From positions 388,856-452,855 of the forward strand of contig JBNGIQ010009470.1 in the NCBI GenBank assembly GCA_049999765.1: DNA of 64,000 nucleotides. The letters run 5' to 3'. Positions 10,872 to 23,406 of this stretch are shown here, piece after piece; position 1 is the stretch's first letter, and every line of letters starts with the position of its first letter. This DNA is from Phaeoceros laevis. Its lineage: Eukaryota; Anthocerotophyta; Anthocerotopsida; Notothyladales. The position numbers were made by a program, and so were the translations under genes. Below the pieces are notes generated by a model. The model saw only the letters and a list, made by a program, of their open reading frames with translations, made no database searches and had not been told where the DNA came from.

Positions 10872-12303
10872 CTATGTATACCCTACGCTGGGCCTAAGGC
10901 CATGTTCATCCCCCATTTTTTGGGACGGCACCTGCGATTTGCGCCTGAAATACACGATCCAAGTGAACACTTCCAGGACGAAAGCAATTCCAGCAAACAC
11001 AGCCAGGACAGCGATGTAGCCATTTCTGTAGCTCGTCTTCGGCCGCCCTTGCTCTTTGAGAATGTGGAAACCGATGAAGATGTTGACGATTGCCAACACC
11101 GCCGCCACGTATCCCACTGTGTGGTGGTACACATTCCAGTATGGCCTCACGGTCTTGTTCTCCACGTCCGGCCTCAGCACCAGAGCTAAAACCTGCGACG
11201 TTACCACGAGGCGGTGTTACTACCTACGTGTATTATGATTTGAGTTGTTGGAGACTGAAAATGAAGAGGCGGAAAAAGGGACAACAAGGGACCCCCGGGG
11301 GTAGTACCGGTACCGTACCTGCAGAATGGAGAAAATGAAGACCACAAGCCCGATGGCCCTATGGTTGTCGTACTCCACGCCCACGCTGTCGTTGCCGAGC
11401 TTTAACCCGATGCCCCAGGCCGTGACACCCAAAATGAAGCCCGAGAGCTGGAGAAGAATGTGGGTGTAGAACCAAGCTGGCCTGCAAGCCTCAAAAGGTC
11501 GGGCATATCTGGCCACCATGATCCCTAGGGGTATCAGTACACCCCAGGAGACGACAGCTAAAATTCCATGGGTCTGCACACCAGCAACAGCACACGAGAC
11601 CGAATTTAGATGAGAAACTGGGATCACCCTGAGCTTGCTGCCAGCTGCTGGACAACGTGATAGACAGACAACTCACATATTTCAGCTTTTGGTTAGGGAT
11701 GTCCCCCCCTTCAGAAGAAGCTCCCGAAGTGAGGTTGAGGATGCCCTTGCTCAGCAGACTATCATGTGGTAATGGTGTGCCGGCAGACAGCAGACCGTTA
11801 TTCCAGCCATGAAACACCTCTTGCCCCGTCCACTCAACCGAGGCATATATCTTGACGGTCGTTCCCTCCACTTCCGCGACCGGCGTAACAGTCGGCGTGA
11901 GCTGAACATTCGGGACAAACGTGGAGCCGGCTGGTGTCTCTACTAGCGCCCCGTAGGCCAGATTTCTCGCCGCCACGGTTACGCCGCCGGCAGCATCGAT
12001 TTCAACTAAGAACGCAGTGGCTCCAGGCATGAAGTTGCTCGCACCGGTGGAAGGGTTGATACCCCATGCCGCCCATGAGTTGGTGGCTGATGCCGCAGTC
12101 CCCGTGTAGCCAACCTCGAGTGTGGTATTCGTTTGAGTCCAGGCAAGTGACCCGCTGGGTGCCGATGTCAGCAGCACACAGGCCTGGAAGTTTTTGGTGA
12201 TCCCGTTGTATGTGAAAGCAGGACTGCACTGGCCCGACACTTTCAGAGCGGAAGTCAGCAGCAGCAGGCACACTGCTGAAGCCAAACAGCCTAGAAGCCT
12301 CAT
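10872..12303 (-). CDS. DOMON and cytochrome b561 domain protein, 400 aa
   Basis: Membrane redox protein of the CYBDOM type. Known members move electrons from ascorbate across the plasma membrane to apoplastic acceptors or iron. Three exons (12303-11677, 11573-11319, 11192-10872) join in phase 0. A signal peptide (LLGCLASAVCLLLLTSALKV) is followed by an extracellular DOMON domain (roughly residues 25-200, with WAAWGINPS). A b561 core of about five membrane helices follows, with haem-ligand candidates in THGILAVVSWG, FYTHILLQLSG, DNHRAIGL and YHHTVGY. The last helix is followed by a short cytosolic tail. Length and order fit plant CYBDOM proteins. Start chosen at the ATG that gives the signal peptide. 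Confidence 0.92.
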
Positions 12304-13082
12304 CTTTTCGCAAGCACTTCCGCTCTGGAAAGGGATCCAATCCGCAGCTGCAAGAGCGTCCTCGGAAAACCTAATCCAACCTGCAAAAACCAGCAGGCAG
12401 GCAGACAGGCTAGCTAGCTAGCTAGCTAGCCAGCTCGCTCGCGGGTGCTAGCTCAAAGCTCTCCAGAGACAGTCTCTCTCACCGTGCGGATGGGAGGATG
12501 AATCACGGCATGGACAGCACACAGAGGAACCTTGGCCACTCCCCTCCCCTCGCTCTGCAATGGCCGTCTTCCTTAGCTTTCCTGCTGGCTGGAGATGGCT
12601 GGTGATGGCCGAGTGATGGCGTCTGCTGAAGCCCACCTGGTGAGCCGCGATATACATATACAGGATGCAGCCAAGGTCAAGGCATGCGACCAACCCGCGG
12701 AGACCCCTCTCCGTTCCTCTCCACGCACCCCTTCCCCTTCCCTCCCCCCGGTGGCTTTCGGAGCAAGCGCGACTTCACTCGTCGAGAGGCTTCCCAAGGA
12801 CCTTGAGTGGAGGCCTGACCGCAGGTCGGCCAGGATTGACTGCCGCCTCACGCGGTCACGCCGGCGTCAGGGGTAGGTTGAAACCTTGACTGGGAGTCCG
12901 GGCCGAGAACGGGCTCCAATTGGGCAAGAAAAGATTTTTTAGTCGCCTCTTGGCAAAAATAGTCACAAAGAGACAAAAAAAAATGCTGTCAAAGACCCAA
13001 TCTGGGCCGCTTGGTCCCTTCGGGGTTAATAACCGGCGGACCCGGTTTGGGCGGTACGCTCGGTTCATGCTTTTGGAACGTG
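12304..13082. other. intergenic, 5' flank of the DOMON-b561 gene
   Basis: About 0.8 kb with no recognised gene. It includes a (CTAG)n simple repeat at about 12409-12431 that probably lies in the 5' leader of the DOMON gene, and pyrimidine-rich tracts near 12680-12750. Confidence 0.5.
12409..12431. repeat. (GCTA)n simple repeat
   Basis: Five to six tandem GCTA units lie about 106-128 bases upstream of the DOMON-b561 start codon. Confidence 0.85.
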
Positions 13083-13134
13083 TCGTACTTTTGGAGGGGT
13101 CGTACTTTTGGAGGGGTCGTACTTTTGGGAGGGG
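13083..13134. repeat. three tandem 17-18-base units
   Basis: TCGTACTTTTGGAGGGG occurs twice exactly and a third time with one extra G. It is a short minisatellite in an intergenic region, close to SINE-like copy 2. Confidence 0.9.
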
Positions 13135-13197
13135 TAGTACCGTCGTAGACTATGTATGTTAAATAAGAAACTTGTGGATGGAAGAGTTGCGTGGTGG

Positions 13198-13314
13198 AGG
13201 AAGCCACGCCTACTACAACAGTATGTCACTTGGCGCACCGGGACAACTCCACCTGGTGTGCAGGTATTGTTGCCAATTGTCGCACCAGGCGGTCTAGCGA
13301 AACTTGTAGACTAG
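13198..13314 (-). repeat. SINE-like dispersed repeat, copy 2
   Basis: The reverse complement of this segment aligns with 1329-1456 over its full length, with conserved blocks CTAGTCTA, TTCGCTAGACCGC, ACCTGCACACCA, GTGACATA and GGCTTCCT. There is no poly(A) after the 3' end, so this copy is probably older or truncated. Confidence 0.55.
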
Positions 13315-14772
13315 AGCGACGTCGGCTTCCGGGCGTTGATGAGGCCGTGGAAGAAGAAGAATAAGAAGCTTTACTAGCGTGCTTATGAGGAGTGGGGCTC
13401 ACATTTTTCTCTTCTATCCATCTCGATTTTGTGTGACCGGTTTTGAAGGTGAATCTTTGCAAAACAAAGATCATCAGATCTAATACGAAAGAGACTCGTA
13501 AGGGGCATGCGATTTTTTACTTTCAAGACTGAGAGGAGGTTCAAGAGCAGGTTTCAACGTAACATCCATCGGATTCCACATTTGGGATTTCAGATTTATG
13601 GGACCTCCTAGATTCATAGGTGGACGAGCTGCACTGCTGGAAACAAGGCAACCAAAGGATTTGGGGTTGTTTCACCCCTTAAGTCCTGGTTAGCTAGCTA
13701 GTCAGTGCTCCAAGTTGGAAATTCATGATACACCAACGTTGATCTCGGAGCTGATAGATTTCGACTGATCAGTGTTTGTCCAGTCCAGGACTCCAGACTG
13801 ATTCAAGTTCTGAGGGGAGCTCTCAAGAATTGAACTGAACGAAGCAGTGACGATGGGTGCCAACGTTTTGAGGGTTTGGTTTGTCCATTCTCCCATGGAC
13901 ATCTCACACTGACTACCCGACAAGAGACATGCACTCCAACTTCATGGAGTCTCAGAACTCAAAGCTTCATCAGACCACATGGAGAACTGGAATCTTCCAA
14001 TGACCACACTGACGACCCCACAAGGCTAGGGCCAAGCACCCGAACGTCACGCACAACTCAAACTCGGACTCCAACTGGCAGGAGCATGACATGCATCTGT
14101 ACGTGTGGAACCATATGTGTGGCCCTGGATTTCGTCCGGCGCTGAATACCGGGTTTCCATCCTGAAGAAAGCTTGGTGCCCAGAGAGCCAGCCAACCTCC
14201 TCTCCAAAAGAGGTGCAGTAGGTGGTCTTGTGTTGAGGACCGTAGGAGTGCTCAAGGAGCCTTGATTGTTGCTCCATCCATGGCAGCAGGAGGACAGGGT
14301 ACACGCGGACTTCTACAGGCCAGGTAGGCATGATGAAGGGTGAAGCAGCCAGCTCGTGCTCCTTGGACAGGGTTTTAAGGGTGGAGCCAGGCCCACGATG
14401 GTTGTACATGGCCTTGAGAAGGGTGGGGGGGAGGCCCGCGCTAGCGACTCGTTTCTTAGCTCCTGCTCTTTTATTTAGCCGGGCGCGGCCAAACGTCCAA
14501 GCCGTGCTTACAGACGGCCTACCAAACCCGTCTTTCTGCTTACCAAATCCGCTACGCTATACGCGTCTGTCTGTCTGCTTCCTGGTTGGCTTTTGCTGGG
14601 GGAATGTTTCATTTCAATGGGAGTTGTGTGCTCACAGATGGCAGAGCAACACAGACCAACTACTGCTTTGAGAAGAGAGATGGAGGAAGGACTTGAGTCC
14701 CTTGAACAAAGAGTGCTTAGGCAACTCGGTCACTTCTTTCTGCCTGCATAGCACGCCCAGGAAACATGTGAA
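13315..14772. other. intergenic region
   Basis: About 1.45 kb between SINE-like copy 2 and the IMPACT-like gene. Only short open frames without domain signals were seen. No RNA gene was recognised. Confidence 0.5.
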
Positions 14773-16746
14773 TCAGGAACCATGCGCACTACCACAAAAG
14801 AGAGAGTGTCCCAGGCTGGTTGCCAGAAACAAACAGGAAACTGGCAAACCTTTTCGGGGGATCATGGTGATTGTTGTTCGAGGAGGCACGTTTGACTTTG
14901 GTGCGCTCTTGTGATGCAAACCATTACCAGTCCCCGACCCCGAAGAGTTGACGTACCCACAGGTGCTGAGGATCGATCTTGCCGCGTTGTTGGTCAATCG
15001 AAATCTATCAGGACCAAGAAGAACCCCTCCAAACCACCGAGACACAACGACCATCTGCAGAATTCCAAGTCAAATAATGTTTGTTACACATCTCAAAAGC
15101 AGAGCAGCCTATGTATTGTTAATATATCAGCTGTTTGCAACACTTACAACATTACAGGCGTCAACAATCTGCAAGAGGTGCATCAGCCGTCCGCCAGCAG
15201 CTGTCTCACCGTCGTCATCATAATCTTGAAGCACCTGGGCAGTCAGACGTTGCACAGCCTAATCACTGCATGCCACCATGGTAGAGACTAGGCTAGGAGT
15301 TGTACTAAACACATCAAAAACTCAGGCTGCCGCACAGCAAGGTCACCAAGCAGCCCTCGTAACAACAGAAAGAGACAAACGGACACCAAAAGATGAATGA
15401 CTTGTCTACTTACAGTGCCTTTATTTGCAACATTGATGCGATATGCCATGATGTTGTGAGTAGCTTGAGCAATTTTTCTGTTGCGCAGAAGAGCATCCAT
15501 GACCACTTCTACCTGATCGGCAGCTTGCACAGCAGCCAAATGTGCTTGGAATACACCTGTGACGTCAAAACCAATGCACTCAGAAAACTCTTTATCCACG
15601 TATTACATGTGACTCACACAGCTTGATCTAAGAAACCAAATCTTACTTTTTTTCTCTGTGAAGGGAGGTCCATGCACAATGCCAAGAGCTTTATCAAGCT
15701 CTTCAAGCTTCCTCCTCTCCTCATCATCCGCGCTGTCAGCTGGGTCATTGCCATCTTGCAGACTGTCATCCTCAATCCTAATAAAACGTCACACACAAAG
15801 AACCCATCCCTTAGCAGGCTGAACTGAAAAGAGTCACATCCCTCAATAATTGTCATCCAACAAAACTTAAGGTATTGACAAAGGCTTCAACCCACATGTC
15901 AGGAAGCTGCTCGGAGAGGGGTCTGTCCTTGGGCTTTATCTTGTCATCTATCAGGACAATGGAAAAGCCGGTGATTAGAATGAACCGATCGAAAGAGCGA
16001 GTATGCCCCAGTCAGTATCTTTCAAAATGGATTTCCTGAGCTATTTTTTATTCTGCTATTCCATGAACAAGTTTCTGACATCTGTCCTCAACAGGATCAG
16101 GGTTGCAAACACCTTTCTTGGACTGCTTGTATCCATTTCTGGTAGCCATTCTTTCTCCCCAGCTCTTTGCTTCCTCCCAAACCCAACACTGTCCCTGGTG
16201 CCAGCCAAGACACGTCAAGCACAAACAGCATGCCTCAACAATCAACCACTCTGGAACGCTTATGAAAGGGTAACCACATCTTCGTTGCGAAACTCCGTAC
16301 CTGCAACCAGTCAACCCATCTGAACACGACAACGTCTCTGTCTCCTTGGCGATATATTTCCCCAAACTCGGCCAGAATTTTGTGCTGGGCTTCCTCTGAG
16401 ATCCAGGGGGCTTCCACCTCAGCAACTGGCGCGCATTCTGACGGATATGACTCCACAAAGTACACTCGGAGCCGCAGGGCCACGTCGGGAACCCGATCTT
16501 CCCCAGCTGGGAATACTTGTATCTGCACCACCAAAAAGCAGCTCGTCATGGCTGCCCCGTGTCAAGAAGTGTCATCTCCTCCCATAATCTGTCTCAGCTG
16601 CAGCAGAAACCAAAGAAGGAGACCTCGCAGAAAATTGCATCCGGGTAGAATTGGTAGTCCTCCCCGTAGATAGCATGCAGGGCCTCCATCTCTTCAGCTT
16701 GGGCCGCCCTGTTCTCCTCCCGCTGGACGGCGTCCAAAGTTTCCAT
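14773..16746 (-). CDS. IMPACT-like protein: RWD domain plus UPF0029/YigZ-type domain
   Basis: Resembles IMPACT/Yih1, which binds GCN1 through its RWD domain and damps GCN2 kinase, thereby controlling eIF2alpha phosphorylation. Exons: 16746-16624 (METLDAVQREENRAAQAEEM), 16522-16301 (rest of RWD, with YFVESYPSECAPVAEVEAPW), about 15939-15892, about 15770-15647, 15556-15414 (VFQAHLAAVQAADQVEVVMD), 15258-15148 (DYDDDGETAAGGRLMHLLQ) and 15054-14773 (VVVSRWFGGVLLGPDRFRL). The DDDGE...GGR and VVVSRWFGG motifs define the UPF0029 domain. Boundaries of exons 3 and 4 are uncertain because donor phases do not match cleanly. The C-terminal 50 residues (SAPKSNVPPRTT...) are not conserved that I know of, and a further intron may exist there. 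Confidence 0.85.
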
Positions 16747-18587
16747 CTTCTCCCACCTCCGGCCACCCCACCCCACCCTCACCCCAGCCGAGTCCGATGC
16801 AATTCACGCCAATCTGCACACAGCCACGGTACGAGCACAGTTCCAACCAAGATTACAACCAACTCCCTCCTTGTGCGCCCCAATTGCACAATTTCGTCTC
16901 TTCATTCTCCAAGGCCGTACCTGCAGCAGCCCCCGGAGCCCGCTGGACGGTTTCACAGGCCCTGAGCAGGAGTCACGTCTTGCTTAGGGTGACACTGCAC
17001 CATAGCGCCCGATCCACGGCGTGGAGCTGTATGACAACCATGTAATCCGGCGGCTGCCGAGGCAGGCCGAGACCAGGGTTGCTCAATCTGGAGCTACACT
17101 TGTGCGCCCATTTGAATCACGGCGCATGCACGGAAGGGTACGCACACTCATCACTGTAGCGGCAGGCAAGGTGTTTGGATGACCGATCTCCCGAGGGGAT
17201 GGCCCGATCCCGTCGCCGGCAGCGGGCCCCCTGCCGGTCATGAATGTGCAAGAGATTCGCAGGCATCCAATGAGCCGGGCTCTCAGGTATGGTCCCACGC
17301 CATCGCTTGCATCCTGCAGCCGACCCGATTCTCTCTCCGCGCGCTCCCACCAGTTGCTCTATGCTAGGCTAGCGCGAGGACCTGCCAGGATCCAAGCCGT
17401 GAACAGCAGCAGTGCAAGCCGCTTTCAAATTCCACATCGGCCCTGACCGCCCGGCCCGTCCTGTCCAGAGAGCACAGTCGTGCACTCGTGCTGCCGCTGC
17501 CACCAAGCTCTGCTGCTTCCGGGAAGAGCCCCAGGATCGTATTTTGTCCCAGATAGATACCTACAGTGGCCACTGGATAGGCTGCGGCATCATACTGTTG
17601 TAAAGCAGGCCGTCACAACGGAACAACTTGTACACTAGTCCACTTGTCTACCCTACGTTGCGCTCTGTTTTGCCCAAATCGTGATCGTCCATAAACCTTG
17701 AATTCCATGAATTTCATGCGACAACAGGACGCATGTACAGCAACCAAAAAGGTCATGTCCTGTACTGTACAACAAATAGGGTGGAGGCTCTGGAGGGAGG
17801 GAGGAAGGAAGGAACTTTAGTCAGCACTTTTGGGAGATTCCCTAATGTCGTAAGGCTCTGACTCACGCAGTGACACAGCGGCACGCCGTTGCTTTGTTAC
17901 GACCTTGTTCACGTCAAGGAATTCGTGGGCCATGGGGAAAGGGGGGGGGTGTCACGTGCCCCTGCCAGCTGGCACAACGTCAGAATGCGGGCATCGTGGC
18001 CATGTCTCGATTCTATTACTGTATGCAATCAGGCGCAGACTGGTTTCCCTGCCTCATATGACTCGGCGCCACAGCTTACTGTTGATACTCCTTGTCTTTC
18101 CTTAAATCCTTGCCGGCCATGGACAACATTCGTGCCTCAATCGGTAAGCAGGCCCCCGAAACGTATCTTCACTGTTCCAAACTGCGCGACATCGAAAGAG
18201 AGAGTGCAAAGAGAATTTACTCTAGACTAGACTACCTCAGTTGTTTCCTCGCGGATTCAACTTGTAAAACAAGCCGAGCTACGCTACGCTACTCTAGGCT
18301 AAAAAAGAATCCCTTGTATCCACAACCTTGCCCGCCCTACTGTTGGCATTGGGCGATCACAGCACGGATAAAATTACTTTGTGCCTTCTACCATCCATCC
18401 TCTCGCGCAAGGACAACACATGCATTTGTAATTTTGCAGCCATCTCTAATACTGGGTGGACGCTCATTATTGCTCACTAAGAACCATACTCGGTCTTCTC
18501 CCTTGCAGACTAGATGTTGCCATGCTGGCCCCGATGATGTTTCTTGATTGGCAGTGCCTCTGGCCCGGGAAAGCTTGCGGCCATACT
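16747..18587. other. intergenic region
   Basis: About 1.8 kb between the IMPACT-like start and the NHX stop. It should hold the IMPACT promoter and the NHX 3' UTR. The open frames here are short and compositionally random. A run of nine G lies near 17940. Confidence 0.5.
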
Positions 18588-21500
18588 CTACATCTGCTGA
18601 GGTCGTGGTGAAATCCCTTCTTCCATTGTAGGAGAGGCCGGGGCATATGGGACGAACCCTCGTCCCCCAAAGATGGGCCTCATATAAGCATTGTCAAACT
18701 TCCGCCATAGGTTATGGATGGTGGATGTGGGTGCTGACAATAACAAGCTTAGGCTACTTCTCTGTCCGTTTCCGAACAAACTTCTGCTGTTTAGCAAAGG
18801 CGTATGCAGATCTCCGTCCAGGTTGCCATCCTTTGGAGTGGACGGGTCGGAATCACTGCTGGAACTTCTCATATGAGGGGGCACCAACCAATTAATGATT
18901 GGTTTCGTAAGCAGCCCAAACACCTGCGCAGGTGGGACAGGGTCAACAGGACTTCCAAGGGAGACAAACTACAACCCTGAATCATGACTGAGAAAATCAC
19001 AGCCAAACAAAAGTGTCCGCTTACAACTGTGCTGAAGAGGACCATTGAGATGGTGCTCGTGATCATGGTTGCATGCTCTGGATTCTTGGTATCACCAGAT
19101 ACTGTGAACTGCAGGCACCCAAGATTATCAGATAGTCAATCTCTCTGCACATTCTTGAGCCAAGTCATAGCCTACAGTAAAGTGTGGAGGACGCTCAGGT
19201 CACGAGTGTTATCCCAAGAAGAGTACCTGTTGAAAGGCTAGCGCAATAGAAACAGCTCCTCTCATTAAACCGGCCCACCATACAATGATCTGCACAAAAG
19301 TGGACATACATAACCATCCAACAGCATTCGAAAGTAAATCTCTCACGAGCACAGCATGGCGGGCACATATGTGTGGTCAGGCATCAACCCCAACCTGCTC
19401 TCTGTAGGTAATTTTCGTCCCTGGTCGCTTGCTAGCGAAATTTGCAAGAGCAGAGAGTGGAAAGACAAATGCTGCTCTTCCAACCAAAACCGCAGCTAGC
19501 AGCGTACCAAATATGCCAGCTGATTGTCCCACACTGGCAACACAACACGGATTCAGGATAATGATCCATAAGTGCCTTTGACACTACGGTGACATTTTAC
19601 AACTAGCTGCTCTGGCCAGTCAGATGAATGTGCCCAGCTGAATACAAGAATGCCAGAGGTACAGCAGGGCACTACAGCGGACCACCAGGCATAACCGTCA
19701 AAGTGCGCGTAGTCAGTCTAGGATCCCAACCAGCTGACTCAATAATGGTGACAAGGACCTTCTACATCAACATATGACTCAGTGCCCTACACATAAACAG
19801 CCCAGCTGTTCTGCCGCATTACCTTGTGGCACTTGTTTTCCAAATACTCATATCCAGTGCGTCCATACCAACGTACAGGAATATGAAAGTCTCGGCGATA
19901 AAAGACAGGGTGGCAAAGGTGTGTCTGCAGAGCGACGAATGGAATTGGTCAAGCAAAGGATGCCCAAAAGTACACGATTAAAAACGAGTTAAGTATAGCA
20001 ATGTGTGGAATCAGCTGAGCATGCATGGGCGTGCATGGCGTACTTCGTGGTAATCCGAGAACTTTCTGACACATTGTGCCAGGTATAGTGTGACATCACT
20101 ATGCCGCAGAAGAAAACAGTCAAGATCCCACTAAGCCAAAACAGCTGCACGTTGGCATAGCTTTACCAGTTAAGTTTTTGTTCCGAAATGTAAACAGCCA
20201 AACTCAAATAGTAACCTGAAAGGAAGGAAATCTTACAAGCAGGAGGAAGAACATGGCAATTACCTCGGCTAGAATGTATGATAGATATGCCATCAAAGTC
20301 ATGATAGCTATTTCGCGATCCGTGGAGTGCCTAACAGGAGACAAGGAAACACCAAAATCCTCAGCTGCTAGAACTCACATATATAGTTACTCGTTGTAAC
20401 AATTCTCTCCAAAGTCCCACTGCCCTGAGAGAACAGGGACACTTCAACTAGACTTTGGTATTTCAAACAAGGCAAATTTGTTGAACTTACAGAACATTTC
20501 TTACCTACCGAAGTACAAGGTCTTTATAATATATGCACTGAGAAGTCCAATCTGTACAGATCAATGAAACATTTACTGACAACTCGCACAAATGACAACA
20601 GTAGTTTCAGTAAAATCTCGCAAATGGAGCACTGGAACCTGGATTTCTCCAAGCTAGCTTGAGACCACAGAACACAGGCTGGGTTTTGCTACTTACAGCT
20701 ATTCCAAGGACAGTGCTGGTGAAGAAGAGGTACAGAAAGCTTCCAACGATGCTCAGAAGGGTCAACGGTGTGAAGTCCTCAAAATCAAACTTCTGGACAG
20801 CCCGGAAAAGCACCACCGAGGTGGCATCATTAACTACGCCCTCTCCAAAGACTAAACTGTACAGGAGGGGGGTCTCCTCCTGACTCAGCACCTGTAAAAA
20901 CAGAACGTTGTGAGCTGCAGTAATATAGCTTTAGGTACTCGATCCTACAACTCTTGACAACAAAAAAGATGATATGGCGTACTTGTAAGGTACAAACAGA
21001 ATCGGTGGCTGAGAAGATTGTTCCGAGTGCTGGAATTAACGACAGCAGGTTACAAGTCATCAACTTGGCACCAGAACTGTCACCCATAAAAATCACATAC
21101 CATCACTCAGCTCTAAACTGCTTTTCAAAGTTTCGAAGAACTGTTCAGCACAAACCAAGATAGTCTGTTATGTGCAGATTATGGAGGCCCAGTTTGGGAA
21201 ATGTGTAGGCACAGGCTGCATAAACACCAGGCGTAAGATGTTAATTATCCCATGAAGAGTATTGAACCTCTCGACAAGCATGCTAGAACAATTCTAAAAA
21301 CTGTGCATACCTGCACTTATGATTGTGAACGAAATAAAAACTCCAACGACCCCGTACAGTATGATGGGCACAAAGTTAGCAAAAAATTGTTTTTTCTTGA
21401 CTTGGAACCTGCCAACAAACACAAGGTGGTCAGAATGCTTCCTATCAAGTGGTTTAGCTGAATACTACGATTTCTTCCTACCACTCGACCACAGAAGAAG

Positions 21501-22219
21501 CGCTGGCAGCATTTTCCAGACCCAAGATGAAATGGAAATCATTCGATTGGAAAGGACTCAGCTCCCGCACTAGAACAGCGATGAAAATCCAAACGTTAAT
21601 GACTTAAGTACGGGGTAGGCACAAACCCAGCATTAAAGATGATAGGTGGAAGGAGGTAGATGAAGAACAGCTCCTCGTTGAAACTTAAGATGTGGGAACT
21701 CGCACCCCTGCTGGTCACAAGGACAATGACCCCCGTACACAAACCCTGTTCAATTAACACAGCGCCGATCAGTTTGAGTCCGAGTAAAGTCGGGCTATCC
21801 ACACCTACTCTGAGATTCTCCAAGGGACATCTCACGATTGAGAAACCCATTTCACGCGGCACGCAGCGAGTCGGTATACAATGTGGCTCACTGAATTTTA
21901 TACACACCTCGTCGCATCCAGATTGTCGACACCAAGTGGCGCCCACAATTATCCACAACGAGTGCCACCAGTCGCATGCATAGATTAAAAGCCAGAGCCA
22001 GCAGGAGAGATGACTTACCAGGATGAGTGCGGTGATCGACTCATTCATCCACCGATTCTCCTCCAGTAAATGGCCCAGAACGATACACGCGCAGAGAAGA
22101 GTGACAAATAGCGCAATCTCCACCACATGCATGTGGTCCGCATCCTCCGCGAGGCCCATCTTAACCATCAGAGCGTGCAGCAACCCCATGTGCCGCACTC
22201 CCAACATTTCCTCCAGCAT
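18588..22219 (-). CDS. NHX: vacuolar-type Na+(K+)/H+ antiporter, NHX class I, 552 aa
   Basis: Electroneutral cation/proton exchanger (CPA1 family), expected in the tonoplast for Na+/K+ sequestration and vacuolar pH. Fourteen exons join in frame: 22219-22019, 21745-21627, 21408-21311, 21215-21156, 21029-20983, 20891-20697, 20551-20505, 20330-20264, 20144-20044, 19924-19823, 19533-19395, 19289-19227, 19108-19025, 18923-18588. Visible: the amiloride-site motif FFIYLLPPI, the transport core ATDSVCTLQVLSQEETPLLY and FGEGVVNDATSVV, GILTVFFCGIVMSHYTWHN, WWAGLMRGAVSIALA, and the class I tail FDNAYMRPIFGGRGFVPYAP. About 10-12 membrane helices. Length matches plant NHX1-type proteins. The start ATG at 22219 opens exon 1 directly before the first conserved helix. 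Confidence 0.95.
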
Positions 22220-23406
22220 TCTGGCGGCGCTACTACCTCAGGCGCTTCCGCGCCGCAACACCTTCTCCGAGTTGGCAATCCACAGTCCAATCGGCGCAAG
22301 CAGTACGAAATTCAACGCTTCGTAGACCTTGAGCCCATGGCGTGGTTGCAACACACGAGTCAAACCTGTGATGCCACTAGCGACATGGAATGTTCAGCTC
22401 TGGTTCCACCTGCTGTGCACTGCTAGTCCTGAGACTCCGGCCAACTCCACCACTGGTCCGAGACAGCTAGTCTAACAAATCTAACAAACAAACAAGTGAA
22501 GGCGGATCGTACATGGGAAGACAAACCTGGGCGAATGGACGGAGGGAGGCAGAGGTGGGGGAAGGATGGGCCTAGTCTAGTCCACAGCATGCGGCGCTGG
22601 CGAGAGAGGGGAAGACAGTCCTGTCACCCAGGCAGTATGCCCTGTCCTGTGAACTGGACCCCCCGTCACCGTTCACATGATTCAGAACACTCTGACACCA
22701 GAACGTTCTTCGGACTTGGCTCAAACACAACCGGCTCCACCAGTTGTCCAGTCATCTGCCCAAAGCCACGTGGCACCTTGAAAAACGGAATAGTGGCAGG
22801 AAAGTAACTGGGCTCCATAGTCGGTCTGTTTGGCCACGCCTGGATCGAGCAGGTACGACCTACAGCGTAGGTCTAGGTCACACCGACGATGGCAACTCCG
22901 TGTCTCCATCATCCATCTCCGGGTTAAGTGTCCGAAAACTCCAGTTTCTTGCGTCTCCCTCGCCGCCGTTAAAGGGCTGGATCGCGACAACCTAAAGCAG
23001 GCCGACAAGTTAGCTGTAGGGGCACACAGACCTTGTACATTGTTCTCAAACATCTCGTGTACACACTGGCCAGAACTGCAGCAGAGAAAGTTGTTGAATT
23101 GCACTTCTGCAGAGCTTTCAATCCTATTTGCAGTGTTGTTTAAAGTTCCAACCACGTCTTTGCAGGAGATATCGATGCGCGATGAAATCTAACAGTGCCG
23201 AATGTTTCTGCCAGGACTGAGCAAGGCCTGTGTAGAGTCAGAACAGCTAGATTTCGATCCACAGCGAATAGTAGATGCCAGATGCTGCAGCACAGAGATC
23301 TAGCAGGCTCGGAGGTTAATCAGTGCTGTGACGAAGCTTTGCCCAGATTTTACCTGATGAAAGTGGCTAAGTGGCCAAATCATGCTCACCGAAGAAACGG
23401 AAAGCT
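22220..23406. other. intergenic region upstream of NHX
   Basis: About 1.2 kb with no convincing gene. It contains the NHX promoter and the 3' UTR of the RRM gene. Confidence 0.5.

Noticed and set aside
12573-12889. Overlapping open frames of 74-93 codons in the DOMON upstream region
   Set aside because: GC/pyrimidine-rich low-complexity DNA opens several frames on both strands with no family likeness.
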